From the NCBI RefSeq assembly GCF_032380655.1, contig NZ_JAWDIY010000007.1:124001-188000 (forward strand): DNA of 64,000 nt, given 5' to 3'. This DNA comes from Diplocloster hominis. Its GTDB lineage: Bacteria; Bacillota; Clostridia; Lachnospirales; Lachnospiraceae. A model generated the notes under the pieces. The model worked only from the letters and a program-made list of their open reading frames with translations, was not told where the DNA came from and ran no database searches. A program made the translations under genes and the position numbers. Shown here one piece after another: positions 1 through 8,861 of the stretch. Numbering within the stretch: the stretch's first letter is position 1; each line of letters opens with the position of its first letter.

Positions 1-1
1 A

Positions 2-43
2 GACTACACCGACGAACAGGAGGAAACCGAAGATGAAGCATAA
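2..43 (+). CDS. C-terminal tail of an upstream ICE gene (partial)
   Basis: The frame starting at base 2 is open from the window edge and ends with TAA at 41-43. It encodes an acidic tail ending DEQEETEDEA, and it overlaps the ATG of the next gene at 33. The overlap indicates translational coupling in the ICE transfer operon. In Tn1549-like elements the gene before the DUF4366 gene is often a C40/NlpC-P60 cell-wall hydrolase, but the 13 visible residues cannot identify it. Confidence 0.55.
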   Translation, partial: DYTDEQEETEDEA

Positions 44-764
44 AAAACTGTTCCGCAGCGTTACCGCTTTGCTTGCCGCCCTTGTACTCATGGGCGGCTT
101 TTCTGTTACCGCTTTTGCGGGCGGCGGTGATGTGAGCGACGAGCCGCCTACCCCCGTAACCGAAACCGAGCCGGAAGAAACGACGGGCGGCTATGAGCCG
201 CAGCCCTTAACGCCGGAGGGCAACATGAGCCTTGTGGACGACATAACGGGCGAAGCGTCCGGCGATAAGCAGTTTATTACCGTCGTTACGAAAAACGGAA
301 ACTATTTTTACATCATCATTGACCGCGCCGAGGACGGGGAAAATACCGTCCATTTCCTTAACCAAGTGGACGAAGCGGATTTAACCGCCCTTATGGAGGA
401 CGGGCAGACCGAAGCCCCCGTTTGTAGCTGTACTGAAAAATGCGTTGCCGGAAGCGTCAACACCGATTGTCCCGTTTGCAGCGTCAACATGAGCGAGTGC
501 GCGGGCAAGGAAGCCGAGCCGGAGCCGGAAGAAACCGAGCAGCCGCCGGAAGAAGAAAAAGGCGGCGGCATGGGTATTCTGCTTGTCGTGCTGCTTGTTG
601 CCGCAGCGGGCGGCGGCGCGTTCTACTACTTTAAGATTTTGAAGCCCAAAAAGGACGCGGCGAAAGGCAGCAGCAGCCTTGACGACCTTGATTTTGACGA
701 GGACGACGAGGAAACGGAAGTAGTCGAAACCGAACAGACCGAGCAGGAGGACGATAATCTATGA
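33..764 (+). CDS. DUF4366-family ICE surface protein
   Basis: A 243-residue single-pass envelope protein. Residues 1-29 form a signal peptide (basic KHKK start, hydrophobic core, cleavage near AFA-GG). A Pro/Glu/Thr-rich linker follows, then a small folded region (about 65-150) with a Cys cluster near 141-160. A transmembrane helix (about 180-200) and an acidic Asp/Glu cytoplasmic tail complete it. This layout matches DUF4366 proteins found beside topoisomerase III in Tn1549/CTn-type elements; the molecular role is unknown. Its stop overlaps the topB start (ATGA), so it is translationally coupled within the transfer operon. Confidence 0.8.
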   Translation: MKHKKLFRSVTALLAALVLMGGFSVTAFAGGGDVSDEPPTPVTETEPEETTGGYEPQPLTPEGNMSLVDDITGEASGDKQFITVVTKNGNYFYIIIDRAEDGENTVHFLNQVDEADLTALMEDGQTEAPVCSCTEKCVAGSVNTDCPVCSVNMSECAGKEAEPEPEETEQPPEEEKGGGMGILLVVLLVAAAGGGAFYYFKILKPKKDAAKGSSSLDDLDFDEDDEETEVVETEQTEQEDDNL

Positions 765-2836
765 AACTTGTAATTGCAGAAAAACCGAGCGTCGGGGCGG
801 CGATTGCCGCCGTTATGGGCGCGAATGAAAAGCGCAGCGGATATTTTGAGGGCGGCGGCTACCTTGTGTCGTGGTGTATCGGGCATTTGATTAGCCTTGC
901 AGACGCGGCGACCTACAATGAACAATTCCGTAAATGGAAGTACGACGATCTTCCCATTGTCCCGCAGGAGTGGCAGTTTATTGTTGCCAGCGGCAAGGAG
1001 CAGCAGTTTTCCATTCTCAAAGACCTTATGCACCGCAGCGACGTTACCGAGATTATCAATGCTTGCGACAGCGGGCGCGAGGGGGAACTCATTTTCCGCT
1101 TTGTCTATGAACAGGCGAATTGCAAAAAGCCCTTTTCCCGCCTTTGGATTAGCAGCATGGAAGCAAGTGCAATCCGCGAGGGCTTTTCAAATCTCAAAGA
1201 CGGGCGCGGCTATGACAACCTCTATCAATCCGCGCTTTGCAGAGCAAAGGCCGATTGGCTCATTGGCATTAACGCGACCCGCCTTTTCTCTATCCTCTAC
1301 CATAAAACATTGAATGTCGGCAGAGTGCAAACGCCCACCCTTGCTATGCTGGTAAACCGCGACTATGCAATCAGCAGCTTTAAGAAAGAGAAATATCATG
1401 TCGTCCGGCTGGACGTTGGCGGCGTTGCCGCCCTTTCCGAAAGGCAGGACGACGAAGCGGCGGCGCGGCAGATGAAAGCGGCTTGCGAGAAATCGCAGGC
1501 CGTTTGTACTTCCCTTAAAAAAGAGAAAAAGACCGCAGCCCCGCCGAAACTGTTTGACCTCACCGCCTTGCAGCGGGAAGCAAACCGTTTGTATGGGTTT
1601 ACGGCGAAACAGACCCTTGACTATGCGCAAGCCCTTTATGAAAAACGGCTTTTGACCTATCCCCGCACCGACAGCAAATATATCACTTCCGATATGGAGG
1701 GCAGCACAAAGGAACTTATCACCGGCCTTTGCGCTGCTCTCCCCTTTATGCAGGGCGTGAAGCTGCAAGCCGACCTTGCGAGGATTTGCGACAACAGCAA
1801 AGTAACCGACCATCACGCCATTTTGCCGACAGCGGAGTTTGTGAAAACGGGCTTTTCTTCCCTTGCCGAAAGTGAGAAAAAGCTAATGACCCTTGTGTGC
1901 GCAAAACTGCTTTGCGCCGTTGCCGCGCCCTATGAGTATGAAGCGGTTACGGCGGTTTTCACTTGCGGCGGCTATACCTTTACCGCAAAGGGCAGGACGA
2001 CGCTTTGCGAGGGTTGGCGCGAGATTGAAAGACTATCCCGCGCCGCGTCCGGGGAACAGGACGAGGACGCAGAGCCGGAAGCGGTTTTACCCCCGCTTGC
2101 CGAGGGGCAGACCTTTGACAATCCGGCAGCGGAGATCTCCGAACGTTACACGCAGCCCCCAAAGGCATTTACCGAAGATACGTTACTTTCGGCTATGGAG
2201 AGTGCGGGAAAGGAGGACACGCCGGAGGACGCGGAGCGCAAAGGGTTAGGCACCACCGCGACGCGGGCGGGTATCATTGAAAAACTCATTAGCGCGGGCT
2301 TTGCCGAGCGCAAGGGCAAAAAGCTAATCCCCACAAAGGACGGGTATAACCTTGTCGCTATTCTGCCCGACAGCCTTACGTCCCCGCAGCTTACGGCAGA
2401 ATGGGAAACGCGCCTTACCGGGATTGCAAAGGGCAGCGACAGCCCCGCCGACTTCATGCGCGGGATTGAGGAAATGACAGCGGGGCTTGTCAAGACCTAT
2501 TCCGCGATTTCCGAGGATAAAGCGAAGCTGTTTACCCCGCAGCGGGAAGCAATCGGCACTTGCCCCCGTTGCGGCGCGGCGGTTTACGAGGGCAAGAAAA
2601 ACTTTTACTGCTCCGACAGGGCTTGCAGCTTTGTGATGTGGAAGAATGACCGCTTTTTTGAGCAGCGCAAAAAGGCTTTCACAAAGGCGATTGCCGCCGC
2701 CCTTTTGAAAGACGGAAAGGTAAAAATCAAAGGTATGTACTCGACCAAGACGGGAAAGACCTTTGACGGAGTTGTGCTGCTTGCCGACACAGGCGGCAAG
2801 TATGTAAACTTCCGCGTCGAGCAGAACCGAAAATGA
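761..2836 (+). CDS. topB: DNA topoisomerase III (ICE-encoded)
   Basis: A type IA topoisomerase of 691 aa that relaxes or decatenates DNA through a 5'-phosphotyrosine intermediate. The N-terminal Toprim domain begins MKLVIAEKPS and contains an acidic site near residue 103 (ACDSGREGE). The catalytic tyrosine is predicted at Y300 in the LLTYPRTDS motif. One C-terminal zinc ribbon (CPRCG...CSDRAC) lies near residues 595-620. Full family length with no breaks. ICEs of the Tn1549 class usually carry their own TopB, presumably to handle DNA topology during transfer or rolling-circle replication. Its start overlaps the upstream gene and its stop overlaps the next start, so it sits mid-operon. Confidence 0.95.
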   Translation: MKLVIAEKPSVGAAIAAVMGANEKRSGYFEGGGYLVSWCIGHLISLADAATYNEQFRKWKYDDLPIVPQEWQFIVASGKEQQFSILKDLMHRSDVTEIINACDSGREGELIFRFVYEQANCKKPFSRLWISSMEASAIREGFSNLKDGRGYDNLYQSALCRAKADWLIGINATRLFSILYHKTLNVGRVQTPTLAMLVNRDYAISSFKKEKYHVVRLDVGGVAALSERQDDEAAARQMKAACEKSQAVCTSLKKEKKTAAPPKLFDLTALQREANRLYGFTAKQTLDYAQALYEKRLLTYPRTDSKYITSDMEGSTKELITGLCAALPFMQGVKLQADLARICDNSKVTDHHAILPTAEFVKTGFSSLAESEKKLMTLVCAKLLCAVAAPYEYEAVTAVFTCGGYTFTAKGRTTLCEGWREIERLSRAASGEQDEDAEPEAVLPPLAEGQTFDNPAAEISERYTQPPKAFTEDTLLSAMESAGKEDTPEDAERKGLGTTATRAGIIEKLISAGFAERKGKKLIPTKDGYNLVAILPDSLTSPQLTAEWETRLTGIAKGSDSPADFMRGIEEMTAGLVKTYSAISEDKAKLFTPQREAIGTCPRCGAAVYEGKKNFYCSDRACSFVMWKNDRFFEQRKKAFTKAIAAALLKDGKVKIKGMYSTKTGKTFDGVVLLADTGGKYVNFRVEQNRK

Positions 2837-3201
2837 TAAGGCTTGATGAAAAGCAATACCGCGCCGTAAAGAAAATGACCCGCGCCGCTTGTGCAAACAA
2901 CGATTGCGGGAATTGTCTGCTGCTGGACGACGGGGAAACTTGCGTTTGTGTGCAGAGTATCAGCTATTCGCTGCTATGCCGCTATTTCCGCGAAGCGGTA
3001 TTACCCGCCGACAGGCAGCTTTGCGAACAGATCACCCGCAGCGGGGAAACCGATTTGAAGCGTTGCGCGGTATGCGGCAGCACGTTTGCGGCGGGCAGCA
3101 ACCGGGCGAAATACTGCCCCGATTGCGCGGCAAAGATACGCCGCAGACAGAAAGCCCAAAGCGAGAGAAACAGGCGTTTACGGATAAAAACAACTACATA
3201 G
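2833..3201 (+). CDS. Cysteine-rich VLP-domain ICE protein
   Basis: A 122-residue protein with two Cys clusters. The first is near residues 20-45 (CANNDCGNCLL, GETCVCVQ). The second is a C-terminal zinc-ribbon-like module (CAVCGSTF...YCPDC, about 77-98) followed by a very basic RRRQKAQSERNRR tail. This fits the Cys-rich VLP family found downstream of topB in conjugative transposons. A nucleic-acid-binding role is likely from the zinc ribbon and basic tail but is not established. Its ATG overlaps the topB stop codon. The gene ends inside the oriT-like repeat at 3198. Confidence 0.75.
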   Translation: MIRLDEKQYRAVKKMTRAACANNDCGNCLLLDDGETCVCVQSISYSLLCRYFREAVLPADRQLCEQITRSGETDLKRCAVCGSTFAAGSNRAKYCPDCAAKIRRRQKAQSERNRRLRIKTTT

Positions 3202-3298
3202 CAAGCACAGCAAACGAGTACCCGTTTGCGAGAAATGCCCGCGCTTCCCATAGAGAGCGCGGGCATTTTGCTTGTTGGGATAGTCCCAAACCCTTATA
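3198..3298. repeat. oriT-like element, copy A (inverted relative to copy B)
   Basis: Bases 3198-3230 are the exact reverse complement of 8771-8803 (33 nt). Bases 3270-3298 match the reverse complement of 8736-8764 with one mismatch in 29. Between these conserved halves copy A carries an extra GC-rich hairpin (3233-3268) that copy B lacks. Both copies hold the palindromes GCAAACGAGTACCCGTTTGC and TTGGGATAGTCCCAA. Copy B sits beside mobC/relaxase, the normal place for an oriT, so copy A is likely a second or relict transfer origin, or a relaxosome-binding regulatory site upstream of the antirestriction gene. Confidence 0.7.
3233..3269 (+). terminator. GC-rich hairpin inside oriT-like copy A
   Basis: AAATGCCCGCGCT (3233-3245) pairs perfectly with AGCGCGGGCATTT (3256-3268), followed by a short T-tract. 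It lies after the Cys-rich gene and before the antirestriction gene, so it could act as an intrinsic terminator or partial attenuator. The U-run is short, so termination strength is uncertain. Confidence 0.5.
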
Positions 3299-3326
3299 TG
3301 ACCGAGAAAGGACGTGATGAAAGAAT

Positions 3327-6300
3327 ATGCCGTATTCCTCATACGACCATGACAAATTAGAAGCCGCCGAAACCATGCGGATAGAACGCCGGATATATTT
3401 TGAAGCAAAGGACAGGGAGATTGCCCCTTATGCTTCCTTGCCGATTGCGCAGCTACTTTCCATGCGCAGCGAAAGCGCGGCGGCAGAACAGGCGATTTTT
3501 GACGACCTTAAAGAACGCGCCGCCGCATGGGAAGAACAGGCGGGAAGAACGCTTTTGCTGGATAAAACACTTGAATATGTGAGAACGCCGCACGTCCAGC
3601 ACACCGCTAACGAGTGGCAGACCACCGAGCATAACCGCCATATTCGCAGCAACCGGGTATATCAGATGAATTACCACATTTACGAAAACACCCGTTACGA
3701 CAGGGAGAAGCAGCAAAGCGTCCCTTACTCCTATTCTCTCACATGGGGCGTTTATACCAACAGCCCGAACAGGAACGGGCAAGCGAAGATTGCCGGACAA
3801 GATAGAAAGGTTTTCACCGACAAGGCAGCTATGGAAAAGTATCTGAATGGGCGTATCAAAGCGTATGACCGCTTGTTTACGGAAATCTCCCCGCCTATCC
3901 CGCAGGAGTACGCCGACTATTTCAAAGTAAACGGTATGCTCATGCCGGACTACACCATAGAGGGCGAAGAACCCCCGCAGCAGCAACAGGCGGCAGCTAT
4001 CCCCGAAAATACCGGGCAGGAAAAGGAGCGTGAACACATGAGCGAACAGTTTTCTATTATGATAGGCAACCGCAGCCGCTTTGACGCGGGCGACCCCGGC
4101 GGCTATTGGTTGGATATGCCCGCCACAAAGGAGCAGTTGCACGAAGCTATGCGGAACGTCGGCATTACCGCCGACAACCCGCAGGATTTTTCCATTCGCG
4201 GCTATTCCGACGACCCGGAGAAACATATTGCCTTGCCTTATGAAATGGTATGCGCCGCCGACGTGGACGAACTCAATTTTCTTGCGGCGCGGCTCGAACA
4301 GCTTGACCCCGCCGAGGTTGGCAAGCTGAACGCAGCTTTGCAGCAGAAAAACGGGCTTGCAAATATTGGACAGGTAATTGACTTCACCTACAACGTGGAT
4401 TTTTACGTCCATATCCCCGAAGTACATAACTACCACGATTTGGGCGACTATTACTTAAATCAATCCGGCATGGTACAAATGCCCGAAGAATGGAAAGGCG
4501 GCATTGACCTTTCTACTTTTGGCAGGAACGCTGCCGCGCAGGAAAAAGGCGCGTTTACCGAGTACGGCTATATCGTGGAAAGCGGCGACGAGTGGGAACG
4601 GCAGTTTGAGGGGCGCGAAGTGCCGGAAGAATACCGCATTATGAGTTACCCGCAGCCGGAGCGCGGCGAACAGGACAAAGCCTATATGGACGCAGCCGAA
4701 ACGCAGCAAGCAGACGCACAGGCCGCAGAGCCGCAGCAGCCCCGCCCCGTCGTCCCCATTATCCTTACTTCCGAAAAGCCCGCCGAAAAGGTAAAGGAGA
4801 TCACCGCGCGTTTGGAACAGGGCGTACAGGCGATTTTTGACAGCGACCGCTACAAAGAGTTTCTAACCGCTATGTCAAAGTTCCATGATTATAGTTTGAA
4901 TAACACTATCCTAATTGCTATGCAGGGCGGCAATTTGGTAATGGGCTTCCGTCAATGGGAAAAGGAGTTTGACCGCCATGTAAAGAAAGGCGAGAAAGGC
5001 ATTAAAATCTTTGCCCCCGCGCCCTACAAGGTGAAAAAGCTGGTTGATAAAATCGACCCCGAAACGAGAAAGCCCATGCTTGACCGCGAGGGAAAAGTGG
5101 TAAAGGAAGAAAAGGAAATCACCGTCCCCGCCTTTAAGGTTATAACCGTCTTTGATATTTCGCAGACCGAGGGCAAGGAGTTTCCCGACCTTTCCGTTAA
5201 ACCGCTGCTTGCCGATGTGGAGCAGTACGAGGATTTTTTCGCCGCCCTTGAAAAAGCGTCCCCCGTCCCGATTGCATTTGAGCAGATCACAAACGGCGCA
5301 AATGGGTATTTCAGTTTGACCGACAAGCGTATTGCAATCAAAGAGGGCGTGAGTGAATTACAGGCGGTAAAGACCGCCATTCACGAAATCGCCCATGCGA
5401 AGCTGCACGACGTAGACTTAAACGCCCCGCCGGAGCAGCAAAACCGCGTTGACCGCCATACCTGCGAGGTAGAAGCGGAAAGCGTCGCTTATACGGTTTG
5501 CCAGCATTTCGGCCTTGATACTTCCGATTACTCTTTCGGCTATGTGGCTGGTTGGAGCAGCGGCAAGGAAATGACCGAGTTAAAAGCGTCCCTTGAAACA
5601 ATACAGACCACCGCAAAGGAACTCATTACCGAGATTGAGGGGCATTTTACCGAGTTGCAGCAGCAGCGGCAAGCCGAGCAGGAGCAGGGCGATACCTTTT
5701 CCATTTATCAGTTAAAGCGCGGGGACGAAACAAGGGACTTGCGCTTTGAGCCTTATGACCGTCTGCAAGCGGCTGGACTTACCATTGACCGGGTAAATTA
5801 TGAACTCGTCTATACTGCACCGCTTACAAAGGATATGACGCTGGGCGACATTTGGGAAAGGTTTAATATCGACCACCCCGCCGACTTTAAGGGGCATAGC
5901 CTTTCCGTTTCCGACATTGTTGTGCTTCATCAGAACGACGAGGACACCGCCCACTATGTAGACAGTATCGGTTTTCAGCAAGTGCCGGAGTTTTTGCAGG
6001 AGCAGCAGACCCCCGTATTTGACAAGCTGCCGCCCGAACAGCAGCAAGCCTTGTCCGACACCGTACAAGACACTTTGCAAATGCTGGTTGACGCAGACAA
6101 GCGGATTTATGGCGACGTTACGGGCAAGACCCTTGAAGCAATCGCGGCGCAAGGATATTCCTACAAGGACGGGCAGCTTGAAAAGCAGCAGCCGGAAGCG
6201 ACCCCCGACAGCCTTTTGACGGGTGAAACCGTTAGAACGCCGAGGGGCAATTTTCATATTACCGATATGAGCCGTGAACAGATCGAAGCGGCGGGCTTTG

Positions 6301-6677
6301 GTTTTCATCATGCGTCGGAGGACGGGAAGTATCTCATTATGGGAAATGGCACACAGGCTTATGCCATAGCCGCCGAGCAGCCGCAGCGGGATAATCCCTT
6401 AAAGCACGTCGAGGACACCATAGAGCAGAACGACAACAATTTTGACGGGCTTATCAATAATACGCCGCAAACGCCCACCGTCGCGGATTTTGAGCAGCGG
6501 GCAAAGGCGGGGGAAGCGATTTCCGTTACCGACCTTGCAAAAGCGGTAAAAGCCGAGAAACGGGAACAGCCGCAGAAAAAACCGTCCATTTTGAAGAAGC
6601 TGGACGAATACAAGAAACAGGCGGCGCAGCAGCCGAAAGATAAACAGAAAGAGCATAAAAAGGATTTGGAGGTTTGA
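3327..6677 (+). CDS. Antirestriction mosaic: ArdA-like + ArdC/ImmA metallopeptidase-like + YodL/DUF4316
   Basis: A 1116-aa protein joining modules usually seen separately. Residues 1-235 are an uncharacterised ICE domain with no motif recognised here. Residues 238-445 resemble ArdA antirestriction proteins (MSEQFSIMIGNRSRFDAGDP start, acidic, DNA-mimic type). Residues about 480-610 resemble the ArdC N-terminal ssDNA-binding domain (FLTAMSKFHDYSLNNTILI). A zinc peptidase motif HEIAH at 686-690 belongs to the ImmA/IrrE-like fold. Residues about 795-900 resemble YodL, and the C-terminal part, with NPLKHVEDTIEQNDNNFDG, is DUF4316-like. Inferred role: protecting incoming ssDNA/dsDNA from host restriction during conjugation. 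A good internal ribosome site precedes M238. The RBS at the gene start is GAAAGGACG. The ATG at 6682 follows the stop closely, so TTRAP is co-transcribed. Confidence 0.85.
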   Translation: MPYSSYDHDKLEAAETMRIERRIYFEAKDREIAPYASLPIAQLLSMRSESAAAEQAIFDDLKERAAAWEEQAGRTLLLDKTLEYVRTPHVQHTANEWQTTEHNRHIRSNRVYQMNYHIYENTRYDREKQQSVPYSYSLTWGVYTNSPNRNGQAKIAGQDRKVFTDKAAMEKYLNGRIKAYDRLFTEISPPIPQEYADYFKVNGMLMPDYTIEGEEPPQQQQAAAIPENTGQEKEREHMSEQFSIMIGNRSRFDAGDPGGYWLDMPATKEQLHEAMRNVGITADNPQDFSIRGYSDDPEKHIALPYEMVCAADVDELNFLAARLEQLDPAEVGKLNAALQQKNGLANIGQVIDFTYNVDFYVHIPEVHNYHDLGDYYLNQSGMVQMPEEWKGGIDLSTFGRNAAAQEKGAFTEYGYIVESGDEWERQFEGREVPEEYRIMSYPQPERGEQDKAYMDAAETQQADAQAAEPQQPRPVVPIILTSEKPAEKVKEITARLEQGVQAIFDSDRYKEFLTAMSKFHDYSLNNTILIAMQGGNLVMGFRQWEKEFDRHVKKGEKGIKIFAPAPYKVKKLVDKIDPETRKPMLDREGKVVKEEKEITVPAFKVITVFDISQTEGKEFPDLSVKPLLADVEQYEDFFAALEKASPVPIAFEQITNGANGYFSLTDKRIAIKEGVSELQAVKTAIHEIAHAKLHDVDLNAPPEQQNRVDRHTCEVEAESVAYTVCQHFGLDTSDYSFGYVAGWSSGKEMTELKASLETIQTTAKELITEIEGHFTELQQQRQAEQEQGDTFSIYQLKRGDETRDLRFEPYDRLQAAGLTIDRVNYELVYTAPLTKDMTLGDIWERFNIDHPADFKGHSLSVSDIVVLHQNDEDTAHYVDSIGFQQVPEFLQEQQTPVFDKLPPEQQQALSDTVQDTLQMLVDADKRIYGDVTGKTLEAIAAQGYSYKDGQLEKQQPEATPDSLLTGETVRTPRGNFHITDMSREQIEAAGFGFHHASEDGKYLIMGNGTQAYAIAAEQPQRDNPLKHVEDTIEQNDNNFDGLINNTPQTPTVADFEQRAKAGEAISVTDLAKAVKAEKREQPQKKPSILKKLDEYKKQAAQQPKDKQKEHKKDLEV
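4024..4040 (+). promoter_or_regulatory. Internal Shine-Dalgarno and ATG inside the antirestriction gene
   Basis: AGGAG at 4024-4028 lies 9 nt before an in-frame ATG at 4038-4040 (codon 238), exactly where the ArdA-like module starts. This could give a second, shorter product beginning at ArdA. Alternatively it is a relic of the fusion of two formerly separate genes. Confidence 0.5.
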
Positions 6678-6681
6678 TAGC

Positions 6682-6891
6682 ATGAATACCCGCTTTACCA
6701 TTGAGGAAGAAAACATTGTTGCGATCTACGCCGAGGACAGCCGGGAAACAACGCTTGAAAATATCCTTGCCGCCATGCCCTACATGGACGAGGATATGCG
6801 CCAGCTTGCCGCCGCAGCGGTGAACAAGCTGCAAGCCATGACGGACAGCGAGTTTTCCGAAAGGGAGTTTATCTTGACCGACGAGGAATAG
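6682..6891 (+). CDS. TTRAP-family transposon-transfer assisting protein
   Basis: A 69-residue acidic protein beginning MNTRFTIEEENIVAIY, with two predicted helices. It resembles the TTRAP (transposon-transfer assisting) small proteins of conjugative transposons. It starts 4 nt after the antirestriction gene's stop, so it is the last gene of this plus-strand transfer operon, and a strong terminator follows at 6900. Mechanism unknown. Confidence 0.7.
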   Translation: MNTRFTIEEENIVAIYAEDSRETTLENILAAMPYMDEDMRQLAAAAVNKLQAMTDSEFSEREFILTDEE

Positions 6892-6899
6892 CCCATAGA

Positions 6900-6950
6900 G
6901 AACAGGGGCGCGGTTGCCGATTTCCGGCACCGCGCCCCTGTTCTTTTTTT
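6900..6950 (+). terminator. Strong intrinsic terminator
   Basis: GAACAGGGGCGCGGT (6900-6914) pairs perfectly with ACCGCGCCCCTGTTC (6929-6943), followed by seven T. It ends the plus-strand ICE operon, which converges on the relaxase operon. Confidence 0.9.
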
Positions 6951-7092
6951 GTCCTTGCGTGGACAATTAGAAAGCCGTTTTTGCGGGTTTGAATATACTT
7001 TATCGTCTATGTCGTTTTCATGCGCTGGAAGCCGCAGAAACACAGGCGTTTTCAGCCCTTAACATTCCACTTGCCACCCCATGTTTTGCGCC

Positions 7093-8427
7093 TTATCGCT
7101 CCTGCTCCCGCGCCCTGCTTTGGGACGGGTAAAGAATACTATCGACGTTCTTTTTGACAACGCCGTATTCCTGCATTTGCTTCTTGGCTTGCCGATAATC
7201 TTCATACAATTTGGTTTTCCTGTCGTTTAAGCTTCTATACTCCTTGCGCAGCGCGGCGAGATCGGGCAGCTTCTTTATCTGCATTTCCTTTAATGCCCTT
7301 GCCGCAGCTTCAAACAGGATAATTTCGCTTTCATGTCCCCGCAGATACTTTTCCTTGTCCGGCGATTTTCGGTATTCATCGTAAATCGGTTTTAACTGTC
7401 GGTATGTGGTGGTGTGCTTGATAAGCAGCGACAAATCAGACATACGCTGTTCCACTTCCTTAACCGCCTTTGCCGCCGCGTCATGGGCGGTCATAATATC
7501 CGCGATTTTGCTTTCAAGTTCGCTGTAATACTCAATCTTATTTTCGGTTAGGAAGTTCATGCTTTTAGCAGCCTGTTTCAGATTATGGATTTTCGCCCAC
7601 CGTTCATAGCCCGCCGACTGTTGGGCTTTGATACTGTTTTCAAGATCAACGACAAGCCGGATTTTTTTATCTTCCCGCAGCGTTTTTGTTTTGGCAACAT
7701 ACACGCCCTTGATACGCTCCTTTATCGCTTCTTCCGTATAGGCCGCGCCGAGCGTCTTTGTGCGGGTAAACCGTTCCTGTCCGGCGGCGCGGAAAGAAAT
7801 GTATTTGCCCTGTTTGATTTCATATCCCATTTCCTGCAAGCGGCGCAGCAGTTCGTCAAAATCTTTCACTCGGGGAATGAGGTTATCTATCGCCGTTTTC
7901 AGCTTGGCTTTATAGCTTGTACCTTGCTTTTCGGCGGTATATTCCGCATAGCTTTTCCCTCTGTCCTGTCCCGGCACGACGACGGATAGCCCATGCTCTT
8001 TACATATCCTGTCGCTGGTGCGCCGGATATGGTAATAGCTTTGTTTGTTGGAATGGTACTTTTTGTAGTCAACGAAGCTGACCGAGTTAAAAATCAAGTG
8101 ATTATGCAGATGGTCTTTATCGACGTGAGTTGTCAAAACAAACTCATACTTGCCGCCTAATACCGCCCCGGCAAGTTCCATGCCGATTTTGTGCGCTTCT
8201 TCCGGTGTGGTTTCTCCCACCGCAAAGGATTGTATCAAGTGCCGCCCTAAATGTGTGCCGCGATCTCCGGCAGCTTCCCGCGTCCATGCAAACTCAATAT
8301 CGGCGGTTTCCAGCCCGCAGCCGAAAGAGGACGCAAGCAGCTTCCCGTCTGTCTTTTCGGGATTTAAGATATAGTCTATCGCAGCCTTTAAGGTTGATTT
8401 AATAGGGTGCGTCTTTGTAACCGCCAT
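7093..8427 (-). CDS. Relaxase / mobilization nuclease (MOBP type)
   Basis: A 444-aa relaxase of the pfam03432 class. It would nick oriT and stay bound to the 5' end during transfer. The metal-binding motif is HVDKDHLHNH (H101-H110, three-His signature). The probable nucleophilic tyrosine is near the N-terminus (Y19). The nuclease domain fills about residues 1-250, and a Lys/Glu-rich coiled-coil region (about 260-440) follows. It overlaps mobC by 40 nt (8388-8427), which implies translational coupling, and lies next to the oriT-like palindromes at 8724-8831. Length is normal to slightly short for ICE relaxases. Confidence 0.92.
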   Translation of the reverse strand: MAVTKTHPIKSTLKAAIDYILNPEKTDGKLLASSFGCGLETADIEFAWTREAAGDRGTHLGRHLIQSFAVGETTPEEAHKIGMELAGAVLGGKYEFVLTTHVDKDHLHNHLIFNSVSFVDYKKYHSNKQSYYHIRRTSDRICKEHGLSVVVPGQDRGKSYAEYTAEKQGTSYKAKLKTAIDNLIPRVKDFDELLRRLQEMGYEIKQGKYISFRAAGQERFTRTKTLGAAYTEEAIKERIKGVYVAKTKTLREDKKIRLVVDLENSIKAQQSAGYERWAKIHNLKQAAKSMNFLTENKIEYYSELESKIADIMTAHDAAAKAVKEVEQRMSDLSLLIKHTTTYRQLKPIYDEYRKSPDKEKYLRGHESEIILFEAAARALKEMQIKKLPDLAALRKEYRSLNDRKTKLYEDYRQAKKQMQEYGVVKKNVDSILYPSQSRAREQER

Positions 8428-8717
8428 ATCTCGTCCACCGCCTTTTTAATGTCCTCTATATCCTGCCTGTAAACCGTCCCCGTCGCATTGGCGCGTTTTG
8501 CAATTTGGTTGATGTTCCGGCTCACCGCTTGCAGTTCCCGGATATATGCTTTTGTGTCGCTTCGGTCAACGACAAGAATATACCCGTCTATCGCCATTTT
8601 ACGGAAGTATGCCCCATACTGCTTTATGGGAAGCTGCTTCATCTTCTCGTCGATCAGCCGCTTTTCTTCTTCCGTAACGTAAAACTTCATCTGTATATTT
8701 CTCTTTCGGTTTTCCAT
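8388..8717 (-). CDS. mobC: MobC-type relaxosome accessory protein
   Basis: A 109-aa basic protein starting MENRKRNIQMKFYVTEEEK, a ribbon-helix-helix-like start typical of MobC/plasmid mobilization proteins. It likely binds oriT and helps the relaxase open the nick site. Its ribosome-binding site (AGGCGG) lies inside the outer inverted repeat of the oriT-like region. Autoregulation by oriT occupancy is therefore plausible. It overlaps the relaxase gene downstream. Confidence 0.85.
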   Translation of the reverse strand: MENRKRNIQMKFYVTEEEKRLIDEKMKQLPIKQYGAYFRKMAIDGYILVVDRSDTKAYIRELQAVSRNINQIAKRANATGTVYRQDIEDIKKAVDEIWRLQRRTLLNQP

Positions 8718-8723
8718 TTCCGC

Positions 8724-8831
8724 ACCGCCTTTCGGTATAAGGGTTTGGGATTATCCCAACAAGCATTTTCCGCAAACGGGTACTCGTTTGCTGTGCTTGC
8801 TATCTACTCCATACCCCCACCGAAAGGCGGT
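8724..8831. other. Candidate origin of transfer (oriT), copy B
   Basis: Outer perfect inverted repeat ACCGCCTTTCGGT (8724-8736) / ACCGAAAGGCGGT (8819-8831). Nested inside are the palindromes TTGGGATTATCCCAA (8745-8759) and GCAAACGGGTACTCGTTTGC (8772-8791). The site is immediately upstream of mobC-relaxase, the canonical oriT position. The inner 68 nt (8736-8803) recur inverted at 3198-3298. The nick site itself cannot be assigned by eye. Confidence 0.65.
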
Positions 8832-8861
8832 ATTTGTTGCGCGTTCCTTTGATTTTGGACG

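Noticed and set aside
3453..4436. 327-aa minus-strand frame inside the antirestriction gene
   Set aside because: Shadow of a strongly supported plus-strand gene with ArdA-like content.
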